A stretch of DNA of 64,000 nucleotides, taken from assembly GCA_036365145.1 (NCBI GenBank), contig JAEOAD010000988.1:95546-159545 (forward strand), written 5' to 3'. The notes under the pieces were generated by a model that did not search any database, had not been told where the DNA came from, and saw only the letters and a list, made by a program, of their open reading frames with translations. This DNA comes from Orientallactaga sibirica (taxonomy: Eukaryota > Chordata > Mammalia > Rodentia > Dipodidae). Shown piece by piece: positions 1-12,244 of the stretch; the stretch's first letter is position 1, and every line of letters begins with the position of its first letter. The position numbers and the translations under genes were made by a program.

Positions 1-13
1 GGAACTCCATACA

Positions 14-48
<35 letters not shown>

Positions 49-164
49 TCTCTAGACACGTGTGCCACTTTGTGTATGTTGCTGTAGGTAGATGTGTGGG
101 AATTGAACTTGGGTTGCTAGGCTTTGCAGGCAAGCACCTTAACTAGTAAGCCCTCTATCCAGCA
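1..164 (-). repeat. B2-like tRNA-derived SINE, partial, with poly-A run
   Basis: The segment ends in 'ggctttgcaggcaagcacc' and 'ctctatccagc', the reverse complement of the B2-like SINE head found throughout this window. A run of about 30 A lies at 17-46. The SINE is shared with the paralogous segment near 57.1-57.8 kb, where the same SINE carries LTR insertions that are absent here. Confidence 0.7.
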
Positions 165-775
165 CATGTATCACATTTTTACAAAAAAGCACCCTTGGGT
201 GAGAGGAGCAGATGTTGGGAGAGAAATCTGGTTAAAGCATGTTTGGGGTGAGTAGGGGACCTGGGAAGGCAAGAAGAGTAGCCCTGAAATCCTGCTCATC
301 GAAGGATCGTGTAGAACAAAAAGCCCAAAGGATATGTTGAGGACAGTGTGGAAACTTCTAGCAGCTGAAAAGGCCTGATTCCAGCTGAGCAGGGGGTGAC
401 AGAAGTACTGGCAAGAAACACCTCATGGAGGAAAGGTCAGAAATAAGCCCTTTTGGGATACAGAGAAAAGTAGCCTGGATTGGCATGAAATGATTAGGCA
501 TGCAGCAGGTACACAGCCCTGCATTCTGGGTACTCTGAAGACTTCCTGCCTGGGTTAAGAAATGTCCTGACTAATTATCCTGGCTTTGCTTTGGGTACCA
601 GGAAGGTAGGGTTGTCAACCAGCATCATGATGCTCTGGGACCTGACAAATGGCTCTGGTGCCTGCTGACTTCTTGAGAAAGTGGCAGCTGCGCCCCCTAC
701 AGGTACTGAGCAGAGCCTGGAAGAGAGCAGAAGGTGAAGCCAGCCCCAGTGTCTTTTCAGTGTTCAGTTATTCGG
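165..775. repeat. Segmental duplication copy A (partner 57781-58360)
   Basis: This unique-looking stretch aligns by eye with 57781-58360 at roughly 80-85 percent identity. Shared landmarks are 'gaaatctggttaaagca', 'gattccagctgagcag' and 'ttatcctggctttgcttt'. Similarity stops near 770, where copy A runs into MaLR internal sequence and copy B continues into other sequence. No gene is seen in it. Confidence 0.75.
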
Positions 776-786
776 GCCTTTGTTGG

Positions 787-1260
787 AACTAGGCTACTGG
801 CAAAAGGGATGCCTTTATTCTGCTGCACATGCCCAGAGTTTAATAACGGTTAAATTTTTAATAGACTGATGTACTTGGCTAAAGATATTGGACTGAGAGA
901 TTTAAGATTTTAAGTTGGAAAACCTCAAGCAAGTTAAAATTACAGGTACTAAAATTGGTTTTAGGTTATTGAAACTTCTATTGTCAAACATATTAACAAT
1001 CTTAAGGAATATGGCACAACTGCTTTACCTTAAAATAATGGGGAGGATGCCTGAGGAAAGACTGATAGAAGTGCAAACTCTTGGAAAGAGGTGGAACTGG
1101 AGAAGAAACCTGCTTTTCAGCGTCATGATTTATTTCATCCCTAAATTAAGAATATTGCTGTGTCCTGCAGTCCTGAACACCTGGTTTTGGTTTCGGCTGC
1201 ATTAAAAAATGTGTGCAGTGGTCATAAAATGCACATGGTTCCAGGAGTTGCTGCTGAGAT
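787..1260 (+). mobile_element. MaLR internal (non-LTR) fragment
   Basis: The stretch aligns colinearly with 63010-63500, which lies inside the MaLR element at the right edge of the window. Shared landmarks are 'gaggatgcctgaggaaag', 'ggagaag-aacctgctttt' and 'tggttccaggag'. A short open frame at 915-1205 lies inside this repeat and is not treated as a gene. No flanking LTR was recognised, so this is a fragment. Confidence 0.7.
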
Positions 1261-1840
1261 GAGGCTGTAGTGGGGTCCAGTGTCACACAAATAAGTCCAT
1301 TATCTCACAAAGTGCTGGGTGTGAATTGACATGCACTGGGGCTGCACATCAGATGGTGGTTTCTCTAAGAACAGCGCCAAACTGCACGGAGTGTCAGCTT
1401 TTATTGTAAAAAACTACAAAATGTTTATTGCAGAAACAGGATAGGAGCTAAACCATAAATCACAACTCACACACTGCAGTTACAGCCATAAAAATGATTT
1501 TAAACATAAAGTGGAATTTGGTGCATCACAGTAGGGACATTCCATTCTTAGAAGATTATAGGGAAGAAAAACCAAAACGAACTTGTGAACAGTTCTGTTG
1601 GTCAGTTACAGGAAGCCCCTGGGGGATGTGAGGTAGGCCTGTGACCAAAAGTCTCCAAATGTCCCACTTATCTGCCCTTAAGGATTTTGCTCAACAATGC
1701 AGGCCTGGTGTAATGCTATTCAGACCAGCAGAGCATCTTGTTTATCTGCCATTCCCATCTGCTTAAGCTTGATATAAAGAAATGTAGAGAAATATAACAT
1801 TTTGGCTCTTTACATTCACATCTCATTAGCACCTCTCTAT
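1261..1840. other. Unassigned stretch, possible minus-strand LTR at about 1266-1697
   Basis: The segment starts with 'tgtagtgggg' and reaches '...tttgctcaaca' near 1697. Read on the minus strand this gives TG...CA ends, with an AATAAAAG-like signal near 1400. That fits a degraded LTR, but no convincing target duplication is visible. The remainder up to 1840 has no recognisable gene. Confidence 0.25.
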
Positions 1841-4800
1841 AGCAGTGATAATTATGTCCCCCCAGACCTCACCTGTAAAAGAAAGATGATCATATCTCCC
1901 CTAGCTCCATCATTAACATATTGATGATCATATCTCCCCAAGCCTCATCTTTAACACTGTGGTGACTATGTCGCCCAAGTCCTCATCTGTAACACAATGA
2001 TGATCATGACCTCCCAGGCCTCATCTGGAACACATTGTTGATTATGTCTCCCCAGGCCTCACTGTAAAACAATGATCATCATGCCTCCAAAGTCCTCATC
2101 TATAAAACAATGACGATCATGTCTCCACATTCCCCACCTGTAACATATGGATGATTATGTCTCTCCAGGATTTATCTTAACACTATGGTGATTATGTCTC
2201 CCCAGGCCTCACATATAACATAATGGTGATCATGACTGCCAAGGTCTCATCTGTAATACAGTGATGATTTTGTCTCCCCAGGCCTCATCTGTAATACAAT
2301 GATGATTACTATGACGACCATGTCTCCCCAGGCCTTATTTGTAATACGGTGATGACCATGTCTCTCCAGGCCTCATTGCTAACACAATGATGATCATATT
2401 TCCTTAGGTGCATCTGAAGGATAATGATAATCATGTCTCCACAGTCCTCATCTCTAATACATTGATGATCATGTCTCACCTGTCCCCATATGGTAACAAT
2501 GATGATCATGTCTGCCCAGGACTCATATATAGCACAATGATGATCACTTCTCCCTAAGCATCATCTGTAACACAATAATGATCATGTCTCCCAAGGTCTC
2601 ATCTTCAATGTAATAATGGTCATGTGTCTGCAGGCCTCCTTTGTAACAAAATGATGATTCTGCCAAGGCCTCACCTATAACACAGTGGTGATCATGTCTC
2701 CACAGTCCTCATTTTTAACACACTGATGATCATGTCTCACCAGGTCTCATCTATAACACTATGATGATCATGTCTAGCCAGTTATCAACTGTAACATACG
2801 AATGATCACGTCCCCCACGTCTCATCTGTAACACATTGATGAATATGTCTCTCTGGGCCTCACCTTAAAAACGTGTATCCCCATGTGCAATCTGCAACAC
2901 CATGATGATCACGAATGCCCAGGCCTCATCTTAACACAGTGATGATCATGTCTCCCAAGGCCTAATCTCTAGCACAATGTTGATCATATTTCCCCATAAC
3001 CACCTGTAACACAATGATGATCACGTCTGCATCATCTGTAACACAATGATGATCATGTCTCCCCATAACCACCTGTAACACAATGATGATCATGTCTTCT
3101 CAGGCATCATCTGTAACACAATGATGATCATGTTTCTCCGGAGCTCATTTGTAACACAAAGTTGATCATGTCTCCACAGTCCTCATCTTTAACACACTGA
3201 TGATCATGTCTGATCAAGCCTCATCTGCAACAATGATGATCATGTCTCACAAGCCCTCATCTGTAACACAAGAATGACCAAGTCCCCCAGGCCTCATCTG
3301 TAACACATTGACAAATGTGTCTCTCCAGGCCTCACCTGTAAAACAGTGATGATCATGTATCCCCACGTGCAATCTGTAACATAATGGTGATCATGACTGC
3401 CCAGGCCTCATCTGTAAAATGATGATATTGTCACCCCTGGCCTAATCTGTAATACAGTGATGATCATGTCTCAGAGGCCTCAAATGTAACACAATGATGA
3501 TCATGTCTCCCCAGACATCATCTATATCACAATTATGGTGATGTCTCCTCAGGCCTCATCTGTAAAACAATGATTATCATGTCTCCCCAAGTCTGATATT
3601 TTTGCTGTTTTGGTTTGGTTTTTCGAGGTAGGGTTTCACTCTAGTCAAGGCTGAGCTGGAATTCACTATGTAGTCTCAAGATATTATCTTTAATACAATG
3701 ATGATCATGTCTCTCCAGGTCTCATTTATAACACAACGATGATCATGTCTCACAAAGCCACATCTATAACAATGATTATCATTTCTACCAGGTGCTCATA
3801 TGTAGCACAATGATAATCATGTCTTTCTGGGCCTCATCTGTACTACAATGAAGATCATGTCTCCAAAGGCCTCATCTGTAACACAATGATCATGTCTACA
3901 AAGGTCTGATCTTTAATACAACAATAAATAGGTCTTCACAGACCTCATTTCTAACACATTGATGTTTATATCTCACCAGTCATCATCTGTAACAAGAATA
4001 ATAATGTCTGTCCAGTGCACATATGTATCACAATGATGATCATGTATTCTGAGGCCTCATCTGTAACACAACAATGATAATGACTTCCCAGGCCTCACCT
4101 ATAACACAATTATGATCATGTTCAGCCAGGCCTCAGGTTTAACAGAATGATCAAGTGTCCCCAGGCCACATCAGTAATACATTGATGATTATGTCACCCA
4201 ATGACTCACTTGTAAAACAAGGATGATCATGTCTCCTCAGGCCTCATCTGTAACACTATGATGATTATGTCTCCCTTGGCCTCACCTATAAAATGTTGAT
4301 GATCATGACTGCCCAGGCCACATCTGCAAGACAATGATGATCATGTCTACCAAGGCCTCATTTGTAGCACAATAATGAAAATGTCTCCTGAGGCCGCATA
4401 TATCATCATATATCATGTCTCCCCAGGCCTCATTTGTTACACAGTTATTATGTCTCCTGAGGCTTCATCTGTAACACAATGATGATCATGGCTGGCCAGG
4501 CCTCTTCTTTAACACAATGTTGATCATGTGTCCCCAGGTCTCAGCTGCAGCAAAATCATTATCTTATCTCCCCAAGCCCCATCTGTAACTTAATGATGAT
4601 CAAGTCCCCCTAGGATCATCTGTAACACAATGATGATCTTGTCTCACCAAGCCTCATCTGTGACAATAGTAATCATATCTACCCAGGACTCATATGTAGC
4701 CCAATGGTGATCATGTCTACCTAGGCATCATCAGTATCTCAATGTAGATCATGTCTCCCCAGGCCTCATCTTTAATACAATGATGATCATGTCTCCAGAG

Positions 4801-5940
4801 GCCTCATCTGATACACTACAATGATCATATCTCCCCAGGTCTCATCTGTAGCACAATGATGATCATGTCTCCAAAGGCCTCATCTGTAAAACATTGATGC
4901 TCATGACCGCTGAGGTCTCATCTGTAACACATTGGTGATTATATCTCCCCTGGCCTGACCTATACAACAATGATGATCATATCTCTCGAGGTGTCATATG
5001 TAAAACAATGTTGATCATGTCTCCAAAGGCCACATCTGTAAAAAAAAAAAAAAAAAAAAAGGATTATGTCACTCAGGTCTCACCAGTAAAACTCTGATGA
5101 TTATGTCTCCCATGCCCCATCTGTAACACATTAATGATTATTTATCTGCAGGCCTCATCTGTAACACTATGATGATTATGTCTACCCAGGACTCACCTGT
5201 AACACAATGATGATCAAGACCAGCAAGGACTAACCTGTACCACAATGATCATTTCTCCCCAAGCCCCGTCTGTAACACAGTGATGATCATGTCTGTCCAG
5301 GGATCATCTGTAACATAATAGTGATCATCTATCCCCAGAACTCATATGTAGCACAATGAAGATCATGTTTCCCCAGGCCTCATCTGTAACACAATGATCA
5401 TGTCTCCCCATGCTGCATCTGTAACACATTCATGGTCATTTATCCCCAGGCCACATCTGTAACACAATGATGATCATGTCTCACCAGGCCTCATCTGTAA
5501 CAATGATAATCAAGTCTGCTCAGGACTCATATGTAGCACAATGATGATCATGTCTTCTGATGTTTGATCTTTAATACAATGATGATGTCTCCCTAGTCTG
5601 CAGCACAATAATGATTGTGTCTCCCCAGACCTCATTGGTGACAAAATGATGATCATATCTCCACAGGTCTCATCTGTAACATAATGAAGAGCCTGTCTCC
5701 CCAAGCCTCATCTATAACACAATGGTTTTGATTTTTCTCCAGGTCTGATCTTTAATGCAATGATGATCATGTCTCCAAAAGCCTCATCACGACTCAACAG
5801 GCCTCATCTGTAATAATGATAATCATGTCTGCCCAAGACTCATATGTAGCACAATGATGATCATGTCTCCTGAGGCCTCAACCATAACACAATGATGATA
5901 ATGTTTCCCCAGGCCACATCTATAACACAGCCAGACCATA
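1841..5940. repeat. 38-bp minisatellite array, left block
   Basis: This is a tandem array of diverged units about 38 bp long. The core reads 'atgatgatcatgtctcccc' followed by 'aggcctcatctgtaacaca'. Each well-kept unit contains the 8-bp palindrome ATGATCAT. Unit length varies by a few bases and many units carry substitutions, so the array is old and not homogenised. The unit is not a multiple of three, so short open frames through the array are accidental. A B1 fragment (about 3597-3672) and an A-run (5041-5060) interrupt it. Confidence 0.92.
3597..3672 (-). repeat. B1 SINE fragment inside minisatellite
   Basis: 'tttttcgaggtagggtttc' and 'gctggaattcactatgtag' are the reverse complement of the B1 right part. 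The fragment is short and sits between satellite units. Confidence 0.7.
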
Positions 5941-5984
5941 TCTTTTTTTATTTGATTATTTTTTTTATTTTAATTTTTTTTATT

Positions 5985-6112
5985 TAATCCTAGCACTCGG
6001 GAGGCAGAGGTAGGAGGATTGCCGTGAGTTCGAGGCTACCCTGAGGATACATAGTTAATTCCAGGTCAGCCTGGACCAGAGTGAGACCCTACCTCAAAAA
6101 ACCAAAAAAAAA
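5985..6112 (+). repeat. B1 SINE
   Basis: The B1 body is clear: 'cactcgggaggcagaggta', 'cagcctggaccagagtgag' and an A-rich tail. It sits in the T-rich edge of the minus-strand LINE that follows, probably inserted into that element's poly-A tail. Confidence 0.85.
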
Positions 6113-7465
6113 ATTATTGTCAACTTCTATACTTACATACAAAAAATGCATATTTCCCTACCTTCCCCCATTCCCCTTTAGAACTCCAATCTCCATCATA
6201 TCCCCTCCCTATCTCCATTAGTCTCTCTTTTAATTTGATGTCATCATCATTTTCTTCTATTATGAGGGTCTTGCGAAGGTGTTGCTAGACACTGCAAGGT
6301 CATAGATATCAAGGCCAATTTCTGTCTGGACAGGTGCATTGTAAGGAGTTGTACCCTTCCTTTGGCTCTTCCATTCTATCCACCCCCTCTTCAGCAATGG
6401 GCCCTGAGCCTTTGAGGGTGTGACAGAGGTGTTTCAGTGCTGGGCACTCCTCCATCCCTTCTTCTCAGCACTATGTTGCCTTTGTGTCATCCCAGTGGTC
6501 ATCACCATCTGAAAAGAGAAGCTTCACTAACCAGAAGTGAGAGTAGCATTAATATGTGAATATGAACATTAAGTGTAGTGCTTTCAGGGCAGCTTTGTGG
6601 GAATAAAATATACATTTAGCCAGACAAGAGCAGGCTTTATACCCCTAAGGCTCATGACCTCCCCTGCCATAGACTTTTGGTTAGGTTTTTCAGTACCAGG
6701 TATGTATTCCCTCCCATAGAGAGGGCCTTCAGTCCAATTATGGAGCAATTGGTTACCCCAAGAGCAGACATGCCACTATTGCACCCGTTCAGTCATTGTA
6801 CCTGTATAGCCAAATTTGAATATTCAGTGTCCACTGTTTTCACTGGTGATGACTTCTCTCTCCCATACGGCTGCATGCAGTGAAGCTTTTTCCAGCTCTC
6901 AGTTGGCTGGTCTACAGGGAGAAGGTTTTCTGCTCAGCACCAGCTTGCTTTCTCAGAGACCTTGCCTCTCAGGCAAGAGATGTCTTCAGCAATACTATCT
7001 CTTTCTCAAGGGACACCAAGGGCTTTGGCAATAGCCTTTAATATTTTGGAGGCTACCAGGACCTCCTTGACCAACAACTCACTGGAAGGTATCCCATCCC
7101 AGGCACTGAAAATTTTCTAGTAACAGTCTACAGCTTCTAGATGTGCCATTATTCAAAAAAGTAGGTTTACATAAGTCTTATTCACACTATCTTGAATTTT
7201 GATTGACCCTCCCCCCACCCTTCTTTTATGCATTCTCTTCCCTTGGCCTTGCTTATGCCATTCCCCTCCCTGTAATCTATTCTACTTACATATGTGCAAT
7301 ACCATACATTTAAGTCCTTCCCTCCCCTTCTGCCCTTATAGCCTTTTACCAGTTTACTGGTTTCTGGTACCGATTTTTGGTTCCAGTTCACACACAAGTC
7401 TATACATTTGTAGCTAGGATCCACATATGACAAAGAACATGTGACATTTGGCTTTCTGAGCCTAG
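6113..7465 (-). mobile_element. LINE-1 3' end, 5'-truncated, inside minisatellite
   Basis: Read on the minus strand, the segment ends with a LINE-1-like 3' UTR: the G/A-rich 'ggaggggatatgatggag' block is followed by a poly-A region. It contains the 'aacatgtgacatttggctt' block seen inverted at 26340-26380. The nearest relative in the window is 25822-27239. Flanks 'agccagaccatatc' (left) and 'agccaggtcttatc' (right) could be a decayed target duplication with 11 of 14 positions equal. Open frames here are not coding. Confidence 0.75.
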
Positions 7466-9125
7466 CCAGGTCTTATCATTAATGCAAGAGTTATCAAGTT
7501 TACCCAGGCCTTGTCTGTAACACATTGATGATGGTTTTCCAAGATCTCACCTTTAAAACACAGATGATCATGACTTCCCAGGCCACATCTGCAACACAAT
7601 GATTATGTCTACCCAGGCCTTATTTGTAACACAGTGATGAACATGTCTCCAAGGCCTCATCTGTAACACAATGTTCATGTCTCCCCACAACTCATCTGTA
7701 GCAGAATGATGGTCATATCTCCACAGTCCTCATCTGTAACAGATGATCATGACTCACCAGGCCTCACATATAAAACAATGATGATCATGTCTTCCCAGTC
7801 CTCAACGGAAGCACAATGATCATGGCTTCCAAGGCCTCATCCATGACACAATGATGATCATTTCTCCCCAGGCCTCATCTATAACACAATGATGATTATG
7901 TCTCTGCAGGGCTCATCTTTAACAAATTTGTGATCATGTCTCACCAGTCATTATCTATAATAATAATAATTGTGTCTGCTCAGGAACCATATGTAGCACA
8001 ATGATGATTTTGTCTCCTGAGGCCTCATCTGTAACACACTGATGATTATGTTTTCCACATTCTCATGTGTAAAACATAGATGATCATGACTGCCCAGGCC
8101 ATATCTGCAACACGATGATCATGTCTCCAAAAGCCTTGAATGTAACACAATGATTGTCATGTGTCCCTAAGCCTCATATGCAGCACAATGATGATCATGT
8201 CTCCTCAGGTCTCATCTGTAATACAATGATGATTATGTCTCGACAGGCCTAATTTGTAAGACATTGATGACAGGCTTCATGTGTAACAATGATGGACATG
8301 TCTCTCCAGGTGTCACCTATAAGAAAATGATGATCATGTCTTCCCAGGCCTCATCAGAAGAAAAGTGATAATCATGTCTCCAAAGACCTCATCTGTAACA
8401 CAATGATGATCATGTCTCTCCAGGACTCATCTATAACTCAGTGATAATCATGTCTTCCTTAGCCCCATCTGTAGCACAATGATGATCATGTCTTCAAAGG
8501 CCTCATCTTTAAAACAAGGATGATCATGTCTCCCAAGCCTGACCTGTAACACTATCATGATTATGTATCCTCAGGCCTCACCTATAACACAATGATGATC
8601 ATGAATGCCAAGGCCTCATCTGTAACACAATGATCATGTATCCTTAGGTACATCTGCAACACAATGACAGTCATGTCTCCACAGACCTCATCAGTTACAC
8701 TTTAATGATATCTCATCAGGCCTCATCTTTAAAAATGATGATCATGTCTCTCCAGCCTCATCTGTAAAACAATGACAATCATGTCTCCCAAGGCTTCATT
8801 TGTAACACAACGAGGATCATGTTTTCCCCGGCTTCATTGGAAGCATAATGATGATTGTCTCCCCATGTCTAATCTGTAATACAGTGATGATTATGTTTCT
8901 AATGCCTCAACTATAACACAATGAAGATCATGTTTGCTAAAGCCTCACCTGTAACACAATGATGATTATGTCTCCCTTGGCATCACCTGTAAAACAATGA
9001 TCATGTCTCCTAAGGCCTCATCTGTAAAACAATGATCATTGTAAAGAAAGTGTCCTCATTTTTAACACACTGATGATCATGTCTCACCAGATCTCATCTA
9101 TAACACTATAATGATCATGTATAGC
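7466..9125. repeat. 38-bp minisatellite array, right block
   Basis: The same 38-bp unit as in 1841-5940 resumes after the LINE insertion and runs to about 9125, where a B2-like SINE begins. Together the two blocks hold about 5.7 kb, or roughly 150 units by length. Unit orientation is unchanged across the LINE, as expected for a simple insertion into a pre-existing array. Confidence 0.92.
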
Positions 9126-9320
9126 CAGGCTTAGTGGTTAAGGATCCGGCCTGGGAAGCCAAATAACTCCCATTCAATTCCCCAGGTCCCACATTTAGCC
9201 AGATGCAAAAAGTGATGCAAGGGTGCAAGTGGGTGTGCACGTCTGGAGTTCATTCATATATGCTGAGACTGCTGGCATGCCCATTCTCCCTCTCTCTTTA
9301 TCACTCTCAAATTAAAAAAG
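9123..9320 (+). repeat. B2-like SINE
   Basis: The tRNA-derived head 'ggcttagtggttaaggat' is followed by 'ttcaattccccaggtccca', the body 'tagccagatgcaaaaagtg', a pyrimidine-rich tail and an A-rich end. Confidence 0.8.
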
Positions 9321-9329
9321 AAAGTGTAA

Positions 9330-9745
9330 AAGAAAAGCAAAAGAGAACACTGTACTTGATCTCTACAGATTGACTGTTTATTGAAAGAAAAAGTGAAGGG
9401 CAGCAGCATTCCCATGGCATAACAGCCAAAGCACTGGGCCAAGCTGGGGTGCAAGTTTAGAAGGAGAATCATAAGAAAAGCAGACTGTATCAGCTGTAGG
9501 TCCAAGGGAAGTAGATAAAGAACTGTAGTTATTTGGGTCCTTGCTCAGAATAATCTTTTTAATCCAAATTGTCTGGGGAGGATATCCCACCAGATTGTTT
9601 CTATTCCCTCAAGATTTTCTGAGCTAAGAGAAGTTTATCAATTTGGACTGTCAAGGTTGCCTGTCTCTGTTACTTCTTTATTGCCTGCTAGTTTTAAGGA
9701 GAGTTATTAACTGTTTAGTTCACTCTAGTTTTCAGGGAGGGCTAT
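9330..9745 (-). mobile_element. Probable 3' LTR of a class I (gamma-like) ERV
   Basis: On the minus strand this lies directly downstream of an envelope tail (9866-10081). It could begin at 'tgaaaactagagtgaacta' and carries an AATAAA signal at 9377-9382. I see no second LTR and no target duplication, so the call rests on position and on the polyadenylation signal. Confidence 0.4.
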
Positions 9746-9865
9746 CCATCCTTTAGTCCAGACTCTGGAAAGATAAAAAAAAAGATTGTGAAGTATTGGG
9801 GATGTGCGGGGCATCTAGGGGAGGACTGTTTTGGCCAGGATAGGGAAGTAACAACTGATCTCCAA

Positions 9866-10081
9866 CTACTTCAAGCTGAGTGGGGCAGCAGATCTCTTGG
9901 GGTGTCCCATGAAGTCCTGTGGAAGTTGGATATTTAGAGGCTGATATTCAGTGGCCACAAACAATTCAGTGACTGGATGTGACATGAAGGCAAAGAATCT
10001 GTCTTGGAGGAATTCAGTGAGTCATCTGAGTATGCAAGGACCAAAAGAGAGGGTGAACATTATAATCAGTGAAATAAAGTA
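9866..10081 (-). pseudogene. Class I retroviral envelope remnant: TM membrane span and cytoplasmic tail
   Basis: Minus-strand translation gives a hydrophobic span ending in F-G-P-C-I-L-R, then an in-frame TGA. It continues with a polar tail containing L-T-E-F-L-Q-D-R, then E-Y-Q-P-L-N, and stops at 9866-9868. A hydrophobic segment ending in G-P-C-(I/L)-(L/I)-N, a short amphipathic region and a Y-x-P-L tail signal are standard for gammaretroviral TM subunits. The internal stop and the lack of a recognisable ectodomain upstream show a dead relic. A 3' LTR candidate lies just downstream. Confidence 0.65.
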
Positions 10082-10473
10082 CATGTAAGATAGGATAGGT
10101 TTAATTTGAACAGAGTAGAGCTATGAGATTTCTTAACTAATAGCAAAAATATCTTGGTTGGTCACAGAGAAATGTCAGGTCCATGTAGAGAAATAATATT
10201 ATTTGCCATGAAAAAGGCAATTATATAATTACATTGGTTATGAAATACATTTTATTTTATTAGGCCTAGTTTTATTTATTATAAGGAGTTGAAAGCAAAT
10301 AAATAGAAGTCTTACTCAATAAGAAAATATATTAGTAGAACACTTAAGAAACCTATAGTTGTAAACAGGTAGGTGTCCTACATAACAAACTAAAGGCTTA
10401 GATTTGATTTTTATGTCACATTCACATAGAGTTTAAATAAATAGACAAAACTCGTTAAAATATCTTGATCTTG
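10082..10473. other. AT-rich stretch, no gene recognised
   Basis: The sequence lies upstream (minus sense) of the envelope tail. It has no recognisable TM ectodomain or other motif. Confidence 0.5.
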
Positions 10474-10753
10474 GGCTGGAGAGATGGCTTAGGGATTAAG
10501 GCACCTGCCTCCTAAGGCTAAGAATACTGGTTCCAATCTCCAGCGGTTCCAATCTTCAGGTCCCACGTTTAGCCAGATGCAAAGTGACGCAAGGGTGCGA
10601 TGCCGCACTTGACCACAAGGGGGCGGACACACCTGGATTTCGTTCGCAGCAGATGAGACACTGCTGGCGCACCCATCTCTGTCTTCCTCTCCCTCTTTCT
10701 CTCTGTCTCTCTCTGTGTCTCTCCCCAAAAAATAATTTTAAAAAATTAAAAAT
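10474..10753 (+). repeat. B2-like SINE (long subtype) with perfect 14-bp target duplication and CTCF-like motif
   Basis: The SINE is flanked by 'atatcttgatcttg' at 10460-10473 and again at 10754-10767. Its head has a pol III A-box-like region. The body carries a small internal repeat ('ggttccaatctccagc' then 'ggttccaatcttcagg'), and the tail is CT-rich then A-rich. At 10613-10626 it reads 'ccacaagggggcgg', which matches the CTCF core CCACNAGGGGGCGC at nearly all fixed positions. B2-type SINEs are known CTCF-site carriers in rodents. Confidence 0.9.
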
Positions 10754-10769
10754 ATATCTTGATCTTGTT

Positions 10770-11730
10770 AACCTTGATTTTGATATGCGAAACTAAGGCT
10801 TACAGAACTGACAGCATAGATAAAGTGGAGAATAAGTGTATTTTTACATCAGCGTTAGTCCAGGGCAAATCTCTTCCGAAGCAAGAAGAAATGGTAATTT
10901 AGAGAGAGATATATGTATCTGTGTTGTGGAGTCAGGAAGAAAGATAAGATAATTTTACTAGTGGACAGAAGATGTAATGCATACTATGGCCTTAAAACAG
11001 TACAAAATTACAATGTCAGTACCAAAGTTTATGTAGTATGGGACATAATTAGTGTGAAATTTTATTACACTTACAAGGCATAACTTGGGGTTAAAATCAT
11101 TTAACTTTTCTTTATTCTAATATGATGTATGACATTATAAATGAAGTAATCACCTTATAGAGAATTGTTTGAACTATGTAAACAAATAAGACAAGAGAAA
11201 TACAGAGGAGCAGATTTTTAGAAGGAAGGTACATCTTTTTCTTTACATATCTAATAGTTATAACTATAGGCAGAACATGTCAAGTAAGACAACATCAAAT
11301 GTATATTGCAGGCTTTTCTGGGACAGGAGGAGTTTCTTCAGTTTCCCTAAGAACAAAGTCACAATGACAAAATCACATTTAATAATACTTAGACAAAAAT
11401 TTCAATGATAATCACCCAAGAAAACAGCATGAACAAGACAGGAACCATCTAATGGTTACAGGTATTTTTGTTCATTTGTCTTTTTTAAGATATAACAAAC
11501 TTATTAATTAGTAAAAGGTTGACAAATAGAAGAACATAGGAAATTGGTTAAGAACTTTAAATGTAGTCCTTCATAATCATTATCATGACCAGATTAATAT
11601 CAATGAGTTTTTTAAGCTTACAACTTATTACCATAAAATCCTGTTACCAGTCAGGGCCATCTTTTGTTACTCTGATATAAACCCTAGGTTAATAGTCATC
11701 TTATACATGGATTAGGAGGGAGCATCTGGG
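10770..11730. other. AT-rich stretch, no gene recognised
   Basis: This lies between two class I envelope-like pieces on the minus strand and may be decayed internal retroviral sequence. No motif supports that directly. No long open frame is present. Confidence 0.4.
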
Positions 11731-11733
11731 CAC

Positions 11734-12244
11734 TCATAATGTTTCGGTTGTCTGGTGGAATGACACATGAAAGGCTCCTGGAGTCTTAGGTAATCCATGG
11801 ACTGAAAAGTGAGAAACTCTCAGGGTTTCTAAGGTCTGGGGTGTGGCGCCTCCACCATAGACAAAGAACGAATTCCTTGTCCTGAAGTTGAAATGCATTG
11901 GAGCAACAGGAAGAACGTAGACTCTATTTAAGGGGTCTACATGCTTAAGGTGTGTCCTCTTCTTCAAAGACTGCTTTATTCCCCCCTCAATTAATATACT
12001 GGCACTCCACCTGGTAGAATGGAGTATGAGAAATGCAGGGACAACAGGTTCATTGAACTTGCAACATGGTCTTGGGTTTTGGAAACTGCCATGGACAGTG
12101 TGAATCAGGTTTTCTGGATGCCTGCATAGAGACATGATGGAGCTGTGAAGATGGGCTCTGAGTTGCAGTGGAGACCCAGTGTGGAAGCCAGGAACATAGG
12201 ATGACTGCTAAGGAGAGCTGCCAGTCCAAGAAAAGGTTTTCCAT
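11734..12244 (-). pseudogene. Possible envelope surface-subunit start with signal-peptide-like N terminus, frameshifted
   Basis: Two overlapping minus-strand frames occur here. The first (12244-12050, 64 residues) starts with a short polar stretch, a hydrophobic core (residues about 8-24) and a plausible signal cleavage region. The second (12135-11734, 133 residues) continues from the same DNA in another frame. Lying about 1.6 kb upstream of the class I envelope tail in the same orientation, they could be the start of that envelope. I do not recognise the 133-residue sequence, and without homology it may be chance. Confidence 0.25.

Noticed and set aside
2309..5704. Short frames in the minisatellite
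   Set aside because: The unit is 38 bp, not a multiple of three, so frames shift from unit to unit and carry no constraint.
1841..9125. Resemblance of the tandem array to a CRISPR array
   Set aside because: Units are contiguous and diverged with no unique spacers, and the context is a mammalian genome.
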